From the NCBI RefSeq assembly GCF_023145115.1, contig NZ_JAGLEJ010000014.1, positions 124,001 to 188,000 on the forward strand: a DNA stretch of 64,000 bases, in the 5' to 3' direction. The translations under genes were made by a program, and so were the position numbers. The notes beneath the pieces were generated by a model. It was given only the letters and a program-made list of their open reading frames with translations, had not been told where the DNA came from and did not search any database. Of the stretch, positions 51,923 through 63,186 are shown in pieces. Each line of letters starts with the position of its first letter. The stretch's first letter is position 1. This stretch comes from Algiphilus sp. Its GTDB lineage: Bacteria; Pseudomonadota; Gammaproteobacteria; Nevskiales; Nevskiaceae.

Positions 51923-52175
51923 TGCGCTCCTCCGTCATGCGCGCGGGGCTGGCAGGGAATGTTCGCGTGGGTCACGGTGCGAAGGGCGTGGATCGGAATG
52001 CCGGCTGGGCGCGCGATTGCGCGGAGATATCCGCTATGTAGCACGGCACGCGGACCGGACGCGACATCGTGCGGTCAGTGCTGCTTCGGGCGGCAACGCA
52101 TCCGGTGGTTGCCGCAACGGCGATGCCGCGGCAGTGCACGGCGCGGTGCGCCGGTACCGTGCGGTCGGACCGGGC
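51923..52175. other. Intergenic region upstream of the Crp/Fnr gene
   Basis: About 250 bases between the regulator start and the end of nadB. It must hold the regulator's promoter, but I see no convincing hexamers and no open frame with recognisable sequence. Confidence 0.4.
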
Positions 52176-53792
52176 TCAGCCGGCGCGTCGCATGTCCTCG
52201 AGTGGCACCAGGACGGCATCGCCGTTGCCGGGGGCGAGCAGGCTCCAGCGCGGCGTCGGATGGGCATCCGGATAGTCGAGCGAATAGTGCAGGCCGCGGC
52301 TCTCGTCGCGGGCGCGGGCGGAACGCACGATCAGATCGGCCACCGTCACCAGATTGCGCAGTTCGATGAGATCCGGACTGATGTGGAAGTTGCCGTAGAA
52401 CTCCTCGATCTCGCGCTGCAGCAGCGCCACCCGGTGGGCTGCGCGCGACAGGCGCTTGTTGGTGCGCACGATGCCGACATAGTCCCACATGAAGCGCCGC
52501 AGCTCCTGCCAGTTGTGGGAGATGACGACGTCCTCGTCGGAGTCGGTCACGCGCGAGGCGTCCCACGGCGGCAGGTCCTGCTGTCGGGCGGGGAGCGGGG
52601 CGGCAGCGATGGCCTGTGCCGCGCCCTCCGCCATGACCAGGCATTCGAGCAGCGAATTCGATGCCATGCGGTTGGCGCCGTGCAGGCCGGTGCAGGCGAC
52701 CTCGCCGATGGCGTAGAGGCCGTCGACGTCGGTGCGGCCGGCGGTGTCGGCGAGCACGCCGCCGCAGGTGTAGTGCGCGGCGGGGACGATCGGAATGGGC
52801 TCGCGCGTGATGTCGATGCCGAGCTCGGCGCAGCGCGCGTGGATCGACGGGAAGTGCCCGCGGATGAAGTCGGCCTCCCGATGCGAGATGTCCAGCCACA
52901 GATGGTCGGCGCCGATGCGCTTCATCTCGTGGTCGATGGCCCGCGCCACCACATCGCGCGGGGCGAGCTCGGCGCGGGTATCGAAGCGGGGCATGAAGCG
53001 GGTGCCGTCGGGCAGCCGGAGGACGGCGCCTTCGCCGCGCAGCGCCTCGCTGATCAGCAGCGAGCGCGCGGTTGGGTGGAAGAGGCAGGTCGGGTGGAAC
53101 TGCATGAACTCCATGTTCGCGACCGTGCACCCGGCCCGCCACGCCATGGCGATGCCGTCACCGCTGGCGCCGCTCGGATTGCTGGAATACAGGTACACCA
53201 TGTTGGCGCCGCCCGTGGCCAGCACCACGGCCGAGGCCGACACCGCTTCCACTTCGTGGCCTGCGGTATCCATGAGGTAGGCGCCGATCACGCGCGCGCC
53301 GTCGCGAACGAGATCGACCGCGAACGCATTCTCGCGCACCCTGATGAGGGGCTCGGCGGCGACGCGATCGGCGAGGGTGGTTTCGACGGCAGCGCCGGTG
53401 GCGTCGGCAGCGTGGACGATGCGGCGATAGGAGTGCCCGCCCTCCCGGGTCAGGTGCAGGCGTGCGGTGTCGCCGGTATCGTCGGGCGTGAACTGCACGC
53501 CGCGCGCCACCAGCCAGTCGATGCAGGCCGGACCGCGGGCGACGATGCGCCGGACCACATCCGGCGCGCACAGGTCTCCGCCCGCGGCGAGCGTATCGGC
53601 GACGTGCGCATCCAGCGAATCGGCGGCGTCGAGCACGGCCGATATGCCACCCTGCGCCCACAGCGTCGCCCCGGATTGCAGCCGGGTCTTGGACACCACC
53701 GTGCTGCGGATCCCGCTTTCCGCGAGCCGCAGGGCACAGGTCAGGCCGGCAGCGCCGCTGCCGAGGATGAGTACGTCGGGTATCTCCACCAA
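52176..53792 (-). CDS. nadB: L-aspartate oxidase
   Basis: A 538-residue flavoprotein that oxidises L-aspartate to iminoaspartate, the first step of NAD synthesis. It has ILGSGAAGL, WAQGGISAVLDAADS, HPTCLF and ARDVVARAIDHEM. Related to SdhA, but the spacing and the ELRRFMWDYVGIVR region fit NadB. No ATG is suitable: a TTG at 53792 or GTG at 53789 is the start. Divergent from rpoE, a common gammaproteobacterial order. Confidence 0.95.
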   Translation of the reverse strand: MVEIPDVLILGSGAAGLTCALRLAESGIRSTVVSKTRLQSGATLWAQGGISAVLDAADSLDAHVADTLAAGGDLCAPDVVRRIVARGPACIDWLVARGVQFTPDDTGDTARLHLTREGGHSYRRIVHAADATGAAVETTLADRVAAEPLIRVRENAFAVDLVRDGARVIGAYLMDTAGHEVEAVSASAVVLATGGANMVYLYSSNPSGASGDGIAMAWRAGCTVANMEFMQFHPTCLFHPTARSLLISEALRGEGAVLRLPDGTRFMPRFDTRAELAPRDVVARAIDHEMKRIGADHLWLDISHREADFIRGHFPSIHARCAELGIDITREPIPIVPAAHYTCGGVLADTAGRTDVDGLYAIGEVACTGLHGANRMASNSLLECLVMAEGAAQAIAAAPLPARQQDLPPWDASRVTDSDEDVVISHNWQELRRFMWDYVGIVRTNKRLSRAAHRVALLQREIEEFYGNFHISPDLIELRNLVTVADLIVRSARARDESRGLHYSLDYPDAHPTPRWSLLAPGNGDAVLVPLEDMRRAG

Positions 53793-53950
53793 TCGCGCGT
53801 TCAGTCGGTTCCGGCGTGCAGGCAGGGCTCTCGGGCCGAGTTGCTACACTCTACCCCCGCACGGAGCCTGTCGGGGGGCTTGGGCCGTGCAGTCTGACAT
53901 GTCCTGTAACACGCTGATGCGCGGCTCACGCGCACCGTGAACCGCGCGCG

Positions 53951-54544
53951 ATGAGTGAAGAGCTATTAGATGAAGAGCTGGTGCGCAGGGCGCAGGCGGG
54001 TCAGCCGCGCGCCTTCGACCTGCTCGTCATCCGCCATCAGAGCAAGGTGGTCCAGCTGGTGTCGCGCTTCGTCGGCGAGGCCGATGCCCAGGACGTCGCG
54101 CAGGAAGCCTTCATCAAGGCCTATCGTGCGCTGCCCAACTTCAAGGGCGATTCGGCCTTCTACACCTGGCTGTACCGCATCGCGATCAACACCGCGAAGA
54201 ACCAGCTGGTGTCGCGCAAGCGGCGCCCGCAGGCACAGGACATCGATGCGCAGGATGCCGAGCTCTACGGCCACACCGAGCACATGAGCGACATCGACAC
54301 GCCCGAGGCGCATCTGCTGACCGGCGAGATCCAGGATGCCGTGGTGGCCGCCATCGAGCAGCTCCCGCCGGATCTGCGCCAGGCGATCACGCTGCGCGAG
54401 CTCGAGGGGCTATCCTACGAAGAGATCGCCGAGGCCATGGACTGTCCCATCGGCACGGTGCGGTCGCGGATATTCCGGGCCCGCGCGGTGGTCGACGAGG
54501 TGCTGGCCCCGCTCATCGACCGTCCGTCGCAGCGCAATGGCTGA
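53951..54544 (+). CDS. rpoE: RNA polymerase sigma factor RpoE (AlgU)
   Basis: A 197-residue ECF sigma factor for envelope stress. Region 2 is YRALPNFKGDSAFYTWLYRIAINTAKN (key part FYTWLYRIA) and region 4 carries LPPDLRQAITLRELEGLSYEEIAEAM. It is nearly canonical AlgU. The anti-sigma gene follows after 131 bases. Confidence 0.97.
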   Translation: MSEELLDEELVRRAQAGQPRAFDLLVIRHQSKVVQLVSRFVGEADAQDVAQEAFIKAYRALPNFKGDSAFYTWLYRIAINTAKNQLVSRKRRPQAQDIDAQDAELYGHTEHMSDIDTPEAHLLTGEIQDAVVAAIEQLPPDLRQAITLRELEGLSYEEIAEAMDCPIGTVRSRIFRARAVVDEVLAPLIDRPSQRNG

Positions 54545-54675
54545 CCGATGATGGTACCGATCGGTCACGTTCAGCCCGGCAAAAAATTGGGCGAAATCAC
54601 GGAACTTTGTCGCTTCAAGATGGTATATCTGACATTATCCGCACGTTCGCGTGCTGAGCGAGGAAGCTAGGCGGT

Positions 54676-55326
54676 ATGCAGCAAAACGACGAGTTGTTCT
54701 CGGCATTGCTCGACGGCGAGATCGCATCGGAGGAGATCGATGCGCTCCTGGATTCCCTGGAGCACGACCCCGGGGCCGCTGACGCGACGACCCGCTGGAA
54801 CTGTATCGGCACCGCCATGCGCGGTCAGGGCCGGATGCCGGCACACGGTTCGCTGCTGGACGGCGTTCGCGCCGCCATCGCGGAGCAGCCGATCAGCGCG
54901 GGCGTTGCCGATATCGCCGAAGCTCGAGCCAGGCGCATCCAGCGGCGCCGCTGGGCGCTTCCCGCCACCGGCGTCGCGGCCGCTGCCAGCATCGCGATGG
55001 CGGCTTTCCTGATGCCTGCCATGTTCCAGACCACCACATCGACGACCGGGCCCGAGGCCGTGCAGCCGATTGCCGGCGCCCAGGTCCTGGCCCGGTCTGA
55101 AGGCGCGTCGCCGGAGGCCGGCGCCGGCGCCGCGCAGGCAGGCGCGGCATCCTCGCAGCTTCAGCAGGCACGGGCCTTCCAGCCGGCCGGCGATCGCGAG
55201 GAAGTTCTCAATACCTATTACATCGAGTACGCCGGATACCGCACGGCGCAGGGCATCGGCGGCCCGCTGGGCTATGCGCGCTACGCCGCGCACAACGCAG
55301 ACATGCGCGCTCCGCAGGCGCGATGA
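54676..55326 (+). CDS. rseA: Anti-sigma-E factor RseA/MucA
   Basis: A 216-residue inner-membrane protein: cytoplasmic sigma-binding domain 1-90 (ELFSALLDGE, TTRWNCIGTAMRG), one transmembrane helix at about 93-114 (ALPATGVAAAASIAMAAFLM), and a periplasmic tail ending in Gln/Ala-rich sequence. It sequesters RpoE until cleaved. It overlaps the next gene. Confidence 0.92.
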   Translation: MQQNDELFSALLDGEIASEEIDALLDSLEHDPGAADATTRWNCIGTAMRGQGRMPAHGSLLDGVRAAIAEQPISAGVADIAEARARRIQRRRWALPATGVAAAASIAMAAFLMPAMFQTTTSTTGPEAVQPIAGAQVLARSEGASPEAGAGAAQAGAASSQLQQARAFQPAGDREEVLNTYYIEYAGYRTAQGIGGPLGYARYAAHNADMRAPQAR

Positions 55327-56369
55327 TGCGTCGCGGTCTCGGCCTCCTGCTACTGCTCGGAGTGCCGTTCTCCGGGTTCGGTGAAGGGGTCGACCCCGCC
55401 GAGTTGCTTGTGCGCATGAGCGATGCGGTTCGCGAGACCACCTATTCCGGCACCGTGGTCTACAGCAGCGAGGCGCGCATGGAGACCCTGCGCGTGCTGC
55501 ACGAGTATCACGACGGCTCGGTGCGCGAGCGGCTCACCTCGCTGACCGGCGATGCGCGCGAGATCTACCGCGACAACAACGAGGTGATCTGCGTCCTGCC
55601 CGAGCAGAAGATCATCACCGTCGACCGCCGCGCGCATCAGGCGGCCAGCCTGCTGCCCTCGCTGCGGCAGGAGAACATCGCCGCTCTCGGCGACCAGTAC
55701 CGCTTCGAGCACATCGCCGAGGAGCGCATCGCCGGCCGCATGTGCCGCGGCGTGCGCGTGCTGCCGCAGGACGATCTGCGCTACGGCTACGAATACTGGC
55801 TCGATGCCGAGACCAACCTGCCGCTGCGCGTGGTGGTGCTCGATGCCGACGGCAACCGCATCGAGCAGATGATGTTCACCGACGTCACCTTCACCGACGG
55901 ATTCCCGGACGAACGTTTCGAGCGCGCGCCGACCTCGGAGGACTACCGCGTCATCCGGCATGCCGATGAGTCGCCGCGTCTGCGGGTGCCGGCGCGCTGG
56001 TCGGTGAGCGAGTCGCCGCCCGGCTACCGGAAGATCTCGCACTCGGTGCGCAAGGGCGCCGACGACCGCGTCCCGGTGGAGCATTTCCTGTTCTCGGACG
56101 GACTGGCCACCATATCGGTCTACGGCGCCAACGCCGCCGATTCCGATGCCGCCGATGTCGCGCCGGCGAAGTCCCACATGGGGGCGCTCAACGTCATGTC
56201 GCGGGTCATCGACGGGCATCAGGTCACGGTGGTCGGCGAGGTGCCGGTAGCGGCCGTGGAATGGATCGCGCAGCGGCTGCAGCTGACGCCGGCCGAGGAC
56301 AGCGCGTCCGCTCAGGCGAGCCCCGTGCCCGAGCCCGCCCTGACCGGCGAGGACGGCGGCGATGATTGA
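55323..56369 (+). CDS. rseB: Periplasmic sigma-E regulator RseB/MucB
   Basis: A 348-residue periplasmic protein with a short signal peptide (RGLGLLLLLGVPFSGFG). Landmarks: YSGTVVYSSEARMETLRVLHEY, ICVLPEQKIITVDRR, GYEYWLDAETNLPLRV. It binds RseA and senses lipopolysaccharide or misfolded proteins. Starts at ATG 55323 or 55326. Confidence 0.93.
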   Translation: MMRRGLGLLLLLGVPFSGFGEGVDPAELLVRMSDAVRETTYSGTVVYSSEARMETLRVLHEYHDGSVRERLTSLTGDAREIYRDNNEVICVLPEQKIITVDRRAHQAASLLPSLRQENIAALGDQYRFEHIAEERIAGRMCRGVRVLPQDDLRYGYEYWLDAETNLPLRVVVLDADGNRIEQMMFTDVTFTDGFPDERFERAPTSEDYRVIRHADESPRLRVPARWSVSESPPGYRKISHSVRKGADDRVPVEHFLFSDGLATISVYGANAADSDAADVAPAKSHMGALNVMSRVIDGHQVTVVGEVPVAAVEWIAQRLQLTPAEDSASAQASPVPEPALTGEDGGDD

Positions 56370-56832
56370 AGAGCGCGCCATCGTGACGCGGGTCGAGAAC
56401 GGGCAGGTCTTCGTTCAGGCCCTGAACATGGGGAACTGCAAGCCGTGCGCGGAAGGCCGCGGCTGTGGCGGCGGTCTGCTCGGTCGTCTCGCCCGGCATC
56501 GCAAGTACGCCATCGAGGTCAATACGCAGGTGCGGGATCTGCAGTCGGGCGATGCCGTGGTCGTCGGCATTGCCGGCGATGCGCTGCTGCGCGCATCGGC
56601 GCTGGTCTATCTGCTGCCGCTGGTGGGCATGATCGGTCTCGGCGCCTTCGCGCGCCTGACGCTGCAGGCCGGCGATGCACTGGTCGCCGCGTTTGCGGTG
56701 GCGGGGCTGGCTGCCGGGCTTCTGGTGGTACGCTGGAAGAGCCTGTCCATCGACGCCACCCGGTTCCGGCCCATGGTGTTGCGCCGGGACCGCTTCGGGG
56801 CCGACAGCTGCCCCAGACTCAATCAAGAATAG
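56362..56832 (+). CDS. rseC: RseC/MucC-family positive regulator
   Basis: A 156-residue inner-membrane protein. The N-terminal cysteine motif is CKPCAEGRGCGGG, and two transmembrane helices lie at about residues 75-120. It modulates sigma-E signalling. It overlaps rseB by 8 bases. Confidence 0.9.
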   Translation: MIEERAIVTRVENGQVFVQALNMGNCKPCAEGRGCGGGLLGRLARHRKYAIEVNTQVRDLQSGDAVVVGIAGDALLRASALVYLLPLVGMIGLGAFARLTLQAGDALVAAFAVAGLAAGLLVVRWKSLSIDATRFRPMVLRRDRFGADSCPRLNQE

Positions 56833-56920
56833 CCGGGCGTTCCGCTCGCGGGGGCATCGCCGGGGCGCAGCATTGCCCCGCCGCTGCCGGCGGCCGGCGC
56901 TACGGAAACCGGGAGGTTTC

Positions 56921-58321
56921 GTGATCGCACGCTTTGCATCCGTCCTGTTCCTGCTCGTGCTGGCAGGGTGTTCCTCGGAGCCGTCGGGCAACGGTCTGCC
57001 CGACTTCTCGCACGTTGCGGAGAAGGCCGGCCCGTCGGTGGTCAACATCGCCACGATGAGTCGTGGCGAGAGCGGCAACGCCGAGGGCGAGCTGCCGTTC
57101 GGGCTCGAGGAGAGCCCCTTCGGTGACTGGTTCCGCGACCACTTCGGCGAGGGCGAGGGCGGCGGCATGCCGTCCCGCTCGCTGGGATCGGGCTTCGTGC
57201 TCTGGGACGACTACGTGCTGACCAACCACCACGTGGTGCGCGATGCCGACGAGATCATCGTGCGCCTCGCGGACCGGCGCGAGCTCGAGGCCGAGCTGGT
57301 CGGCTCCGACGAGCGCTCGGACCTGGCCCTGCTCCGGCTGGACGCGGACGATCTGCGGCCGGTCGAGGTGGGCAGCAGCGAGGTGCTGAAGGTGGGCAAC
57401 TGGGTCGTGGCGATCGGCTCGCCGTTCGGCTTCGAGCAGACGGTCACCGCCGGCATCGTGTCCGCCAAGGGACGCAGCCTGGCGAGCGGGCAGTACGTGC
57501 CCTTCATCCAGACCGACGTCGCCATCAACAAGGGCAACAGCGGCGGACCGCTCTTCAACCTGGACGGCGAGGTCGTCGGCATCAATTCGCAGATCTACAG
57601 CCAGACCGGCGGCTATCAGGGCATCTCCTTCGCGATCCCGATCGACATGGCGATCAGCGTCGCCGAGCAGCTCCGCGACGAGGGCAGCGTGGCGCGCGGC
57701 TGGCTGGGCGTGGTCATCCAGGAGGTGACCCGCGAGCTGGCCATGTCCTTCGGGCTCGACAAGCCGCAGGGTGCGCTGGTCACGCGTGTGCTGCCCGACG
57801 GTCCGGCGGCGTCCGCGGGGCTGCGCGAGGGTGATGTCATCCTCAGCTTCGACGGCGAGCCGATTCCGCGCTCCGCCGCGCTGCCGGCGGTGGTCGGCGC
57901 CACCAAGCCCGGCCGCGAGGTCGAGGTGGTGCTCCTGCGCGACGGCGACCGGATGGAGCTGGACGTCTCGGTTGGCGAGCTCAACGAGTCCGCCATGCGC
58001 GACGGCGCCTCGCCGCTGCCGGAGCCGCCCACCGACACCGGTCTGCTGGGCATGCGTGTCGAGACGCTGAGCAGTCAGGAACGCGAGGCGGAGGGCGGCA
58101 TCGGCGGCGGCGTCCGGGTGGCGGAGCTGCAGGCCGGCCCGGCCCGCGAGGCGGGCATCCGCTCGGGCGACATCATCCTCACCGTCGCCGGCACCGAGAT
58201 CGATTCGGTGACGCGCCTGCGCGAGGTCATCGAGCGCCAGACGCCCGGACGTTCGGTGCCGTTCCTGGTGCAGCGCCGCGGCTCGCCCCTGTTCATCGCG
58301 GTGCGCATTCCGGAGTCGTGA
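56921..58321 (+). CDS. mucD: Periplasmic serine protease MucD/DegP-like
   Basis: A 466-residue HtrA protease. GTG 56921 with GGGAGG upstream gives a lipoprotein-type signal (LVLAGC). The triad is His104, Asp134 and Ser207 (GNSGGP), followed by two PDZ domains at about 260-350 and 370-460. It degrades damaged envelope proteins and restrains sigma-E signalling. The Cys in the lipobox suggests acylation, unlike many DegP proteins. Confidence 0.93.
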   Translation: MIARFASVLFLLVLAGCSSEPSGNGLPDFSHVAEKAGPSVVNIATMSRGESGNAEGELPFGLEESPFGDWFRDHFGEGEGGGMPSRSLGSGFVLWDDYVLTNHHVVRDADEIIVRLADRRELEAELVGSDERSDLALLRLDADDLRPVEVGSSEVLKVGNWVVAIGSPFGFEQTVTAGIVSAKGRSLASGQYVPFIQTDVAINKGNSGGPLFNLDGEVVGINSQIYSQTGGYQGISFAIPIDMAISVAEQLRDEGSVARGWLGVVIQEVTRELAMSFGLDKPQGALVTRVLPDGPAASAGLREGDVILSFDGEPIPRSAALPAVVGATKPGREVEVVLLRDGDRMELDVSVGELNESAMRDGASPLPEPPTDTGLLGMRVETLSSQEREAEGGIGGGVRVAELQAGPAREAGIRSGDIILTVAGTEIDSVTRLREVIERQTPGRSVPFLVQRRGSPLFIAVRIPES

Positions 58322-58563
58322 GTCCGCGTCTGCTGACGCGGCCCGGCTGCGGCCTCTGCGACGAGTTCGCCGATGCTTGGCGCGCGGCCTTCCCGGGCGT
58401 GGATCTGCCGCGCTTCGATGTCGACCGTGACCCGGCCCTGCGCGCGCGCTACGGCGACACCGTGCCGGTCCTGCTGGATGGCGCGGACCGGCCGGTGTGC
58501 AGCGTGCATTTCGACCACGCGGCCTGTCTGCCGGTAGCGCGCGCCCTGGGCGCAGCGGTGTAG
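58318..58563 (+). CDS. Glutaredoxin-like small protein
   Basis: An 81-residue thioredoxin-fold protein with CGLC near residues 11-14 and the cis-proline loop TVPVLL. Such YbbN/DUF836-like proteins are common but uncharacterised. It starts by GTG overlapping the mucD stop and ends before the lepA promoter. Confidence 0.85.
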   Translation: MSPRLLTRPGCGLCDEFADAWRAAFPGVDLPRFDVDRDPALRARYGDTVPVLLDGADRPVCSVHFDHAACLPVARALGAAV

Positions 58564-58607
58564 TGGCGCAGTGCGCGGCGCCGGCACGGGCGAGGCCGGC
58601 CTGTGCG

Positions 58608-58613
58608 TATAAT
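58608..58613 (+). promoter_or_regulatory. Candidate -10 element for lepA
   Basis: A perfect TATAAT 40 bases before the lepA ATG. No -35 match lies 17 bases upstream; the hexamer may rely on the preceding sequence. Confidence 0.5.
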
Positions 58614-58653
58614 CGCAGGCTATTTTGGCGCCCAGCCGGTGCCGTCGGACCCC

Positions 58654-60453
<1,800 letters not shown>

Positions 60454-60458
60454 CGGGC

Positions 60459-61250
60459 ATGGCGCAATTCCTCAGCGACTTCCACTGGGACTTCGCGGTC
60501 ATCCTCACGCTGGCGGCGCTCGTCACCGGCGTCATCTACGGCATCGATGCCGCCTTCTTCGCGCGCCGGCGCCGCGAATCGGGCAGTGCGCGGGGCAACT
60601 GGGCGGTCGAGTTCTCGCGCTCGTTCTTCCCGGTGATCGTGGTCGTGCTGCTGCTGCGCAGCTTCGCGGTCGAGCCCTTCCGCATCCCGTCCGGCTCGAT
60701 GATTCCCTCGCTGCTGGTGGGCGACTTCATCCTGGTGGACAAGCGGGCCTACGGGCTTCGCGCGCCCGTGGGGTTCTGGCAGCTGACCGAAGGCGGGGCG
60801 CCCGAGCGCGGCGACGTCGCGGTGTTCCGCTTTCCGCTCGATCCGAGCAAGGACTTCATCAAGCGCGTGGTCGGCCTTCCAGGCGATCACGTCGTCTACC
60901 GGGACAAGCAGCTCTCCATCAACGGCGAGCGCGTGCCGCTGGAGAAGGCCGGGGTGGCACGCGTTCCGGGGCTGCCCGGCGGGGTCGTCGAGCGCTACAC
61001 GGAGACGCTCGGCGATCGCGTCCATCCGATCCTGGTGAATCCCAACGCGCCGGCGCGCAACATCGATTTCACCGTGCCGGAAGGGGAGTACTTCGTGATG
61101 GGGGACAACCGGGACGGCAGCGACGATTCGCGGCGCTGGGGCACGGTTCCGGAGCGCAACCTGGTGGGTCGCGCATTCTTCATCTGGATGAACTGGAACG
61201 CCGAGCTGGGGCGTCCGGACTTCTCCCGCATCGGCAACACCATTCCGTAG
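60459..61250 (+). CDS. lepB: Signal peptidase I
   Basis: A 263-residue inner-membrane protease with two N-terminal membrane helices. The catalytic dyad is Ser80 (SGSMIPSL) and Lys135 (FIKRVVGLPGD); GDNRDGSDDSR is box E. It cleaves signal peptides. It lies 5 bases after lepA. Confidence 0.97.
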   Translation: MAQFLSDFHWDFAVILTLAALVTGVIYGIDAAFFARRRRESGSARGNWAVEFSRSFFPVIVVVLLLRSFAVEPFRIPSGSMIPSLLVGDFILVDKRAYGLRAPVGFWQLTEGGAPERGDVAVFRFPLDPSKDFIKRVVGLPGDHVVYRDKQLSINGERVPLEKAGVARVPGLPGGVVERYTETLGDRVHPILVNPNAPARNIDFTVPEGEYFVMGDNRDGSDDSRRWGTVPERNLVGRAFFIWMNWNAELGRPDFSRIGNTIP

Positions 61251-61269
61251 CAATCGGGGAGACGCGCGC

Positions 61270-61644
61270 ATGAGACGATCCGAACACGGCATGACGTTCT
61301 GGACCCTGCTGGTTCTGATCGCGCTGGGTGCCTTCATCGTGCTGCTGGTGATGCGCAGCGTCCCCGTCTATCTGAACCACATGAAGGTCCAGAACGCGGT
61401 CCAGAAAGTGGCCAACGATCCCGAGAGCGCCAACGCCACCGGGCCGCGGCTGCGCTCGAGCCTGCAGCGCTTCTGGGACATCGAGCGCATCCAGCATCTG
61501 GATGCGCGCGACGTGTCGATCGAGCGCGGTCCGGAGCGCGAGGTGATCCTCGCGTACTACTACGAGGCGCGCGTTCCGCTGATCGCGAACATCGATCTGG
61601 TGTTCTACTTCGAGGACGAAGCGGTAGTCGGCAGGGGGCCGTGA
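61270..61644 (+). CDS. DUF4845 membrane protein
   Basis: A 124-residue protein with one N-terminal membrane helix (FWTLLVLIALGAFIVLLVM) and a short periplasmic domain (VPVYLNHMKVQNAVQKVA). DUF4845 genes sit between lepB and rnc in many gammaproteobacteria. Function is unknown; the start resembles a type IV pilin N-terminus. Confidence 0.9.
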   Translation: MRRSEHGMTFWTLLVLIALGAFIVLLVMRSVPVYLNHMKVQNAVQKVANDPESANATGPRLRSSLQRFWDIERIQHLDARDVSIERGPEREVILAYYYEARVPLIANIDLVFYFEDEAVVGRGP

Positions 61645-62309
61645 ATCGCGAGCACATCTACAAGCGGCTCGGATACCGCTTCCGGGATGCGGCGCTCCTC
61701 GAGCAGGCGCTGACCCATCGCAGCGCGGGGCGCGGCCATTACGAGCGGCTGGAGTTCCTCGGGGACAGCCTGCTCAATTTCGTCGTCGCCGAAGTGCTCT
61801 ACCGCCGGCTGCCCGACGCGAGCGAGGGCGATCTGACGCGCATGCGCGCCGCCCTGGTGCGCGAGGAGACGCTGGGCGGGGTGGCCAACGACCTCGCCCT
61901 GGCCGACGCCGTGCAGCTGGGGGGCAGCGCGCTGAAGAGCGGCGTGTACCGCCGCCGCTCGGTGCTGGCCGATACCGTCGAGGCGCTGATCGGTGCGGTG
62001 CTGCTCGATGCCGATCTCGAGACCGCGCGCGCGTGCATCGAACGCTGGTGGGCCGACCGGCTGGTCACGCTGCCCGATCCCGAGACCCTGAAGGATCCCA
62101 AGACGCGGCTGCAGGAATGGCTTCAGGGCCGCTCCCGGCCGCGTCCGGAATATGCCGTCCTGGAAGTGTCCGGTCCGCCGCACCGGCAGCACTTCCGCGT
62201 CGCCTGTCAGCTCGCCGACAACGATGCCGCGGTCGAGGGCACCGGCGCCAGTCGCCGCGGCGCCGAACAGAATGCAGCGCGTGCCATGCTGGAGAAGCTC
62301 GATGCGTAG
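61641..62309 (+). CDS. rnc: Ribonuclease III
   Basis: A 222-residue double-stranded RNase. The signature is ERLEFLGDSLLNFVVAE; a C-terminal dsRNA-binding domain runs from about residue 152 (DPKTRLQEWLQG) to GAEQNAARAMLEKL. It processes rRNA and mRNA. The GTG start overlaps the previous stop, and era starts within its last codons. Confidence 0.97.
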   Translation: MNREHIYKRLGYRFRDAALLEQALTHRSAGRGHYERLEFLGDSLLNFVVAEVLYRRLPDASEGDLTRMRAALVREETLGGVANDLALADAVQLGGSALKSGVYRRRSVLADTVEALIGAVLLDADLETARACIERWWADRLVTLPDPETLKDPKTRLQEWLQGRSRPRPEYAVLEVSGPPHRQHFRVACQLADNDAAVEGTGASRRGAEQNAARAMLEKLDA

Positions 62310-63183
62310 TGGAATGGTGGCGGTGCTCGGGCGCCCCAACGTGGGCAAGTCGAGCCTGGTCAATGCGCTGGTGGGCACCAAGGTGTCGATCGTCGCGCGC
62401 CGCCCCCAGACCACGCGCCATCGCGTGCAGGGCGTGCACAACGGGCCCGAGCTGCAGATCGTGTTCATCGACACGCCGGGCCTGCACGAACGCGAGCACC
62501 GGGCGCTGAACAAGGTGCTCAACCGCTCGGCGGTCAGCGCCATCGAGGGGGTCGATGCGGTGCTGCATGTCGTCGAAACCGGCATCTGGCGGGACGACGA
62601 TGCGCTCGCGCTGAGCCGTGCGGCCGGCGCCGGTGTCCCGGTCATCGCGGCCCTGAACAAGGTCGATCACCGCGCGCAGAAGCAGGAGCTGTTGCCCGAG
62701 ATCGCGGCCCTCCAGGAGCGTCACGCCTATGCCGACATCGTTCCGGTGTCGGCCACGCGCGGCGAGAACCTGGACCGGCTGATCGCGGTGCTGGCCGAGC
62801 GCATGCCCGAAGGCCCGATGCTGTTCCCGCCGGATCAGATCCAGGGTCACGACCTCGCGTTCACCATCACCGAATGCGTGCGCGAGAAGCTCACGCGCCT
62901 GCTGCGCCAGGAGCTGCCCTATGCGCTGAGTGTCGGGATCGAGTCGCTGGAGGACAGTCCGGGCCTGCTGCGCGCCCGCGCCGTGATCTGGGTCGAGCGC
63001 GAGGCGCAGAAGAAGATCGTGATCGGTGCCGGTGGCGATACCGCCAAGCGCGTCGGTACCAGCGCGCGCCGCGAGCTCGAGCATCGACTCGGCAAGAAGG
63101 TGTTCCTGCAGACGCACGTCCGCGTCCGGCCCAACTGGAGTGACGACCCGGCCGCGCTGCGCGCGCTCGGCTACGAGGACTGA
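62302..63183 (+). CDS. era: GTPase Era
   Basis: A 293-residue GTPase for 30S maturation. It has GRPNVGKSS, DTPG, NKVD and the C-terminal KH domain with GAGGDTAKRVGTSARRELE (key part GTSARRELE). ATG 62302 overlaps the rnc stop by 8 bases. Confidence 0.97.
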   Translation: MRSGMVAVLGRPNVGKSSLVNALVGTKVSIVARRPQTTRHRVQGVHNGPELQIVFIDTPGLHEREHRALNKVLNRSAVSAIEGVDAVLHVVETGIWRDDDALALSRAAGAGVPVIAALNKVDHRAQKQELLPEIAALQERHAYADIVPVSATRGENLDRLIAVLAERMPEGPMLFPPDQIQGHDLAFTITECVREKLTRLLRQELPYALSVGIESLEDSPGLLRARAVIWVEREAQKKIVIGAGGDTAKRVGTSARRELEHRLGKKVFLQTHVRVRPNWSDDPAALRALGYED

Positions 63184-63186
63184 CCC

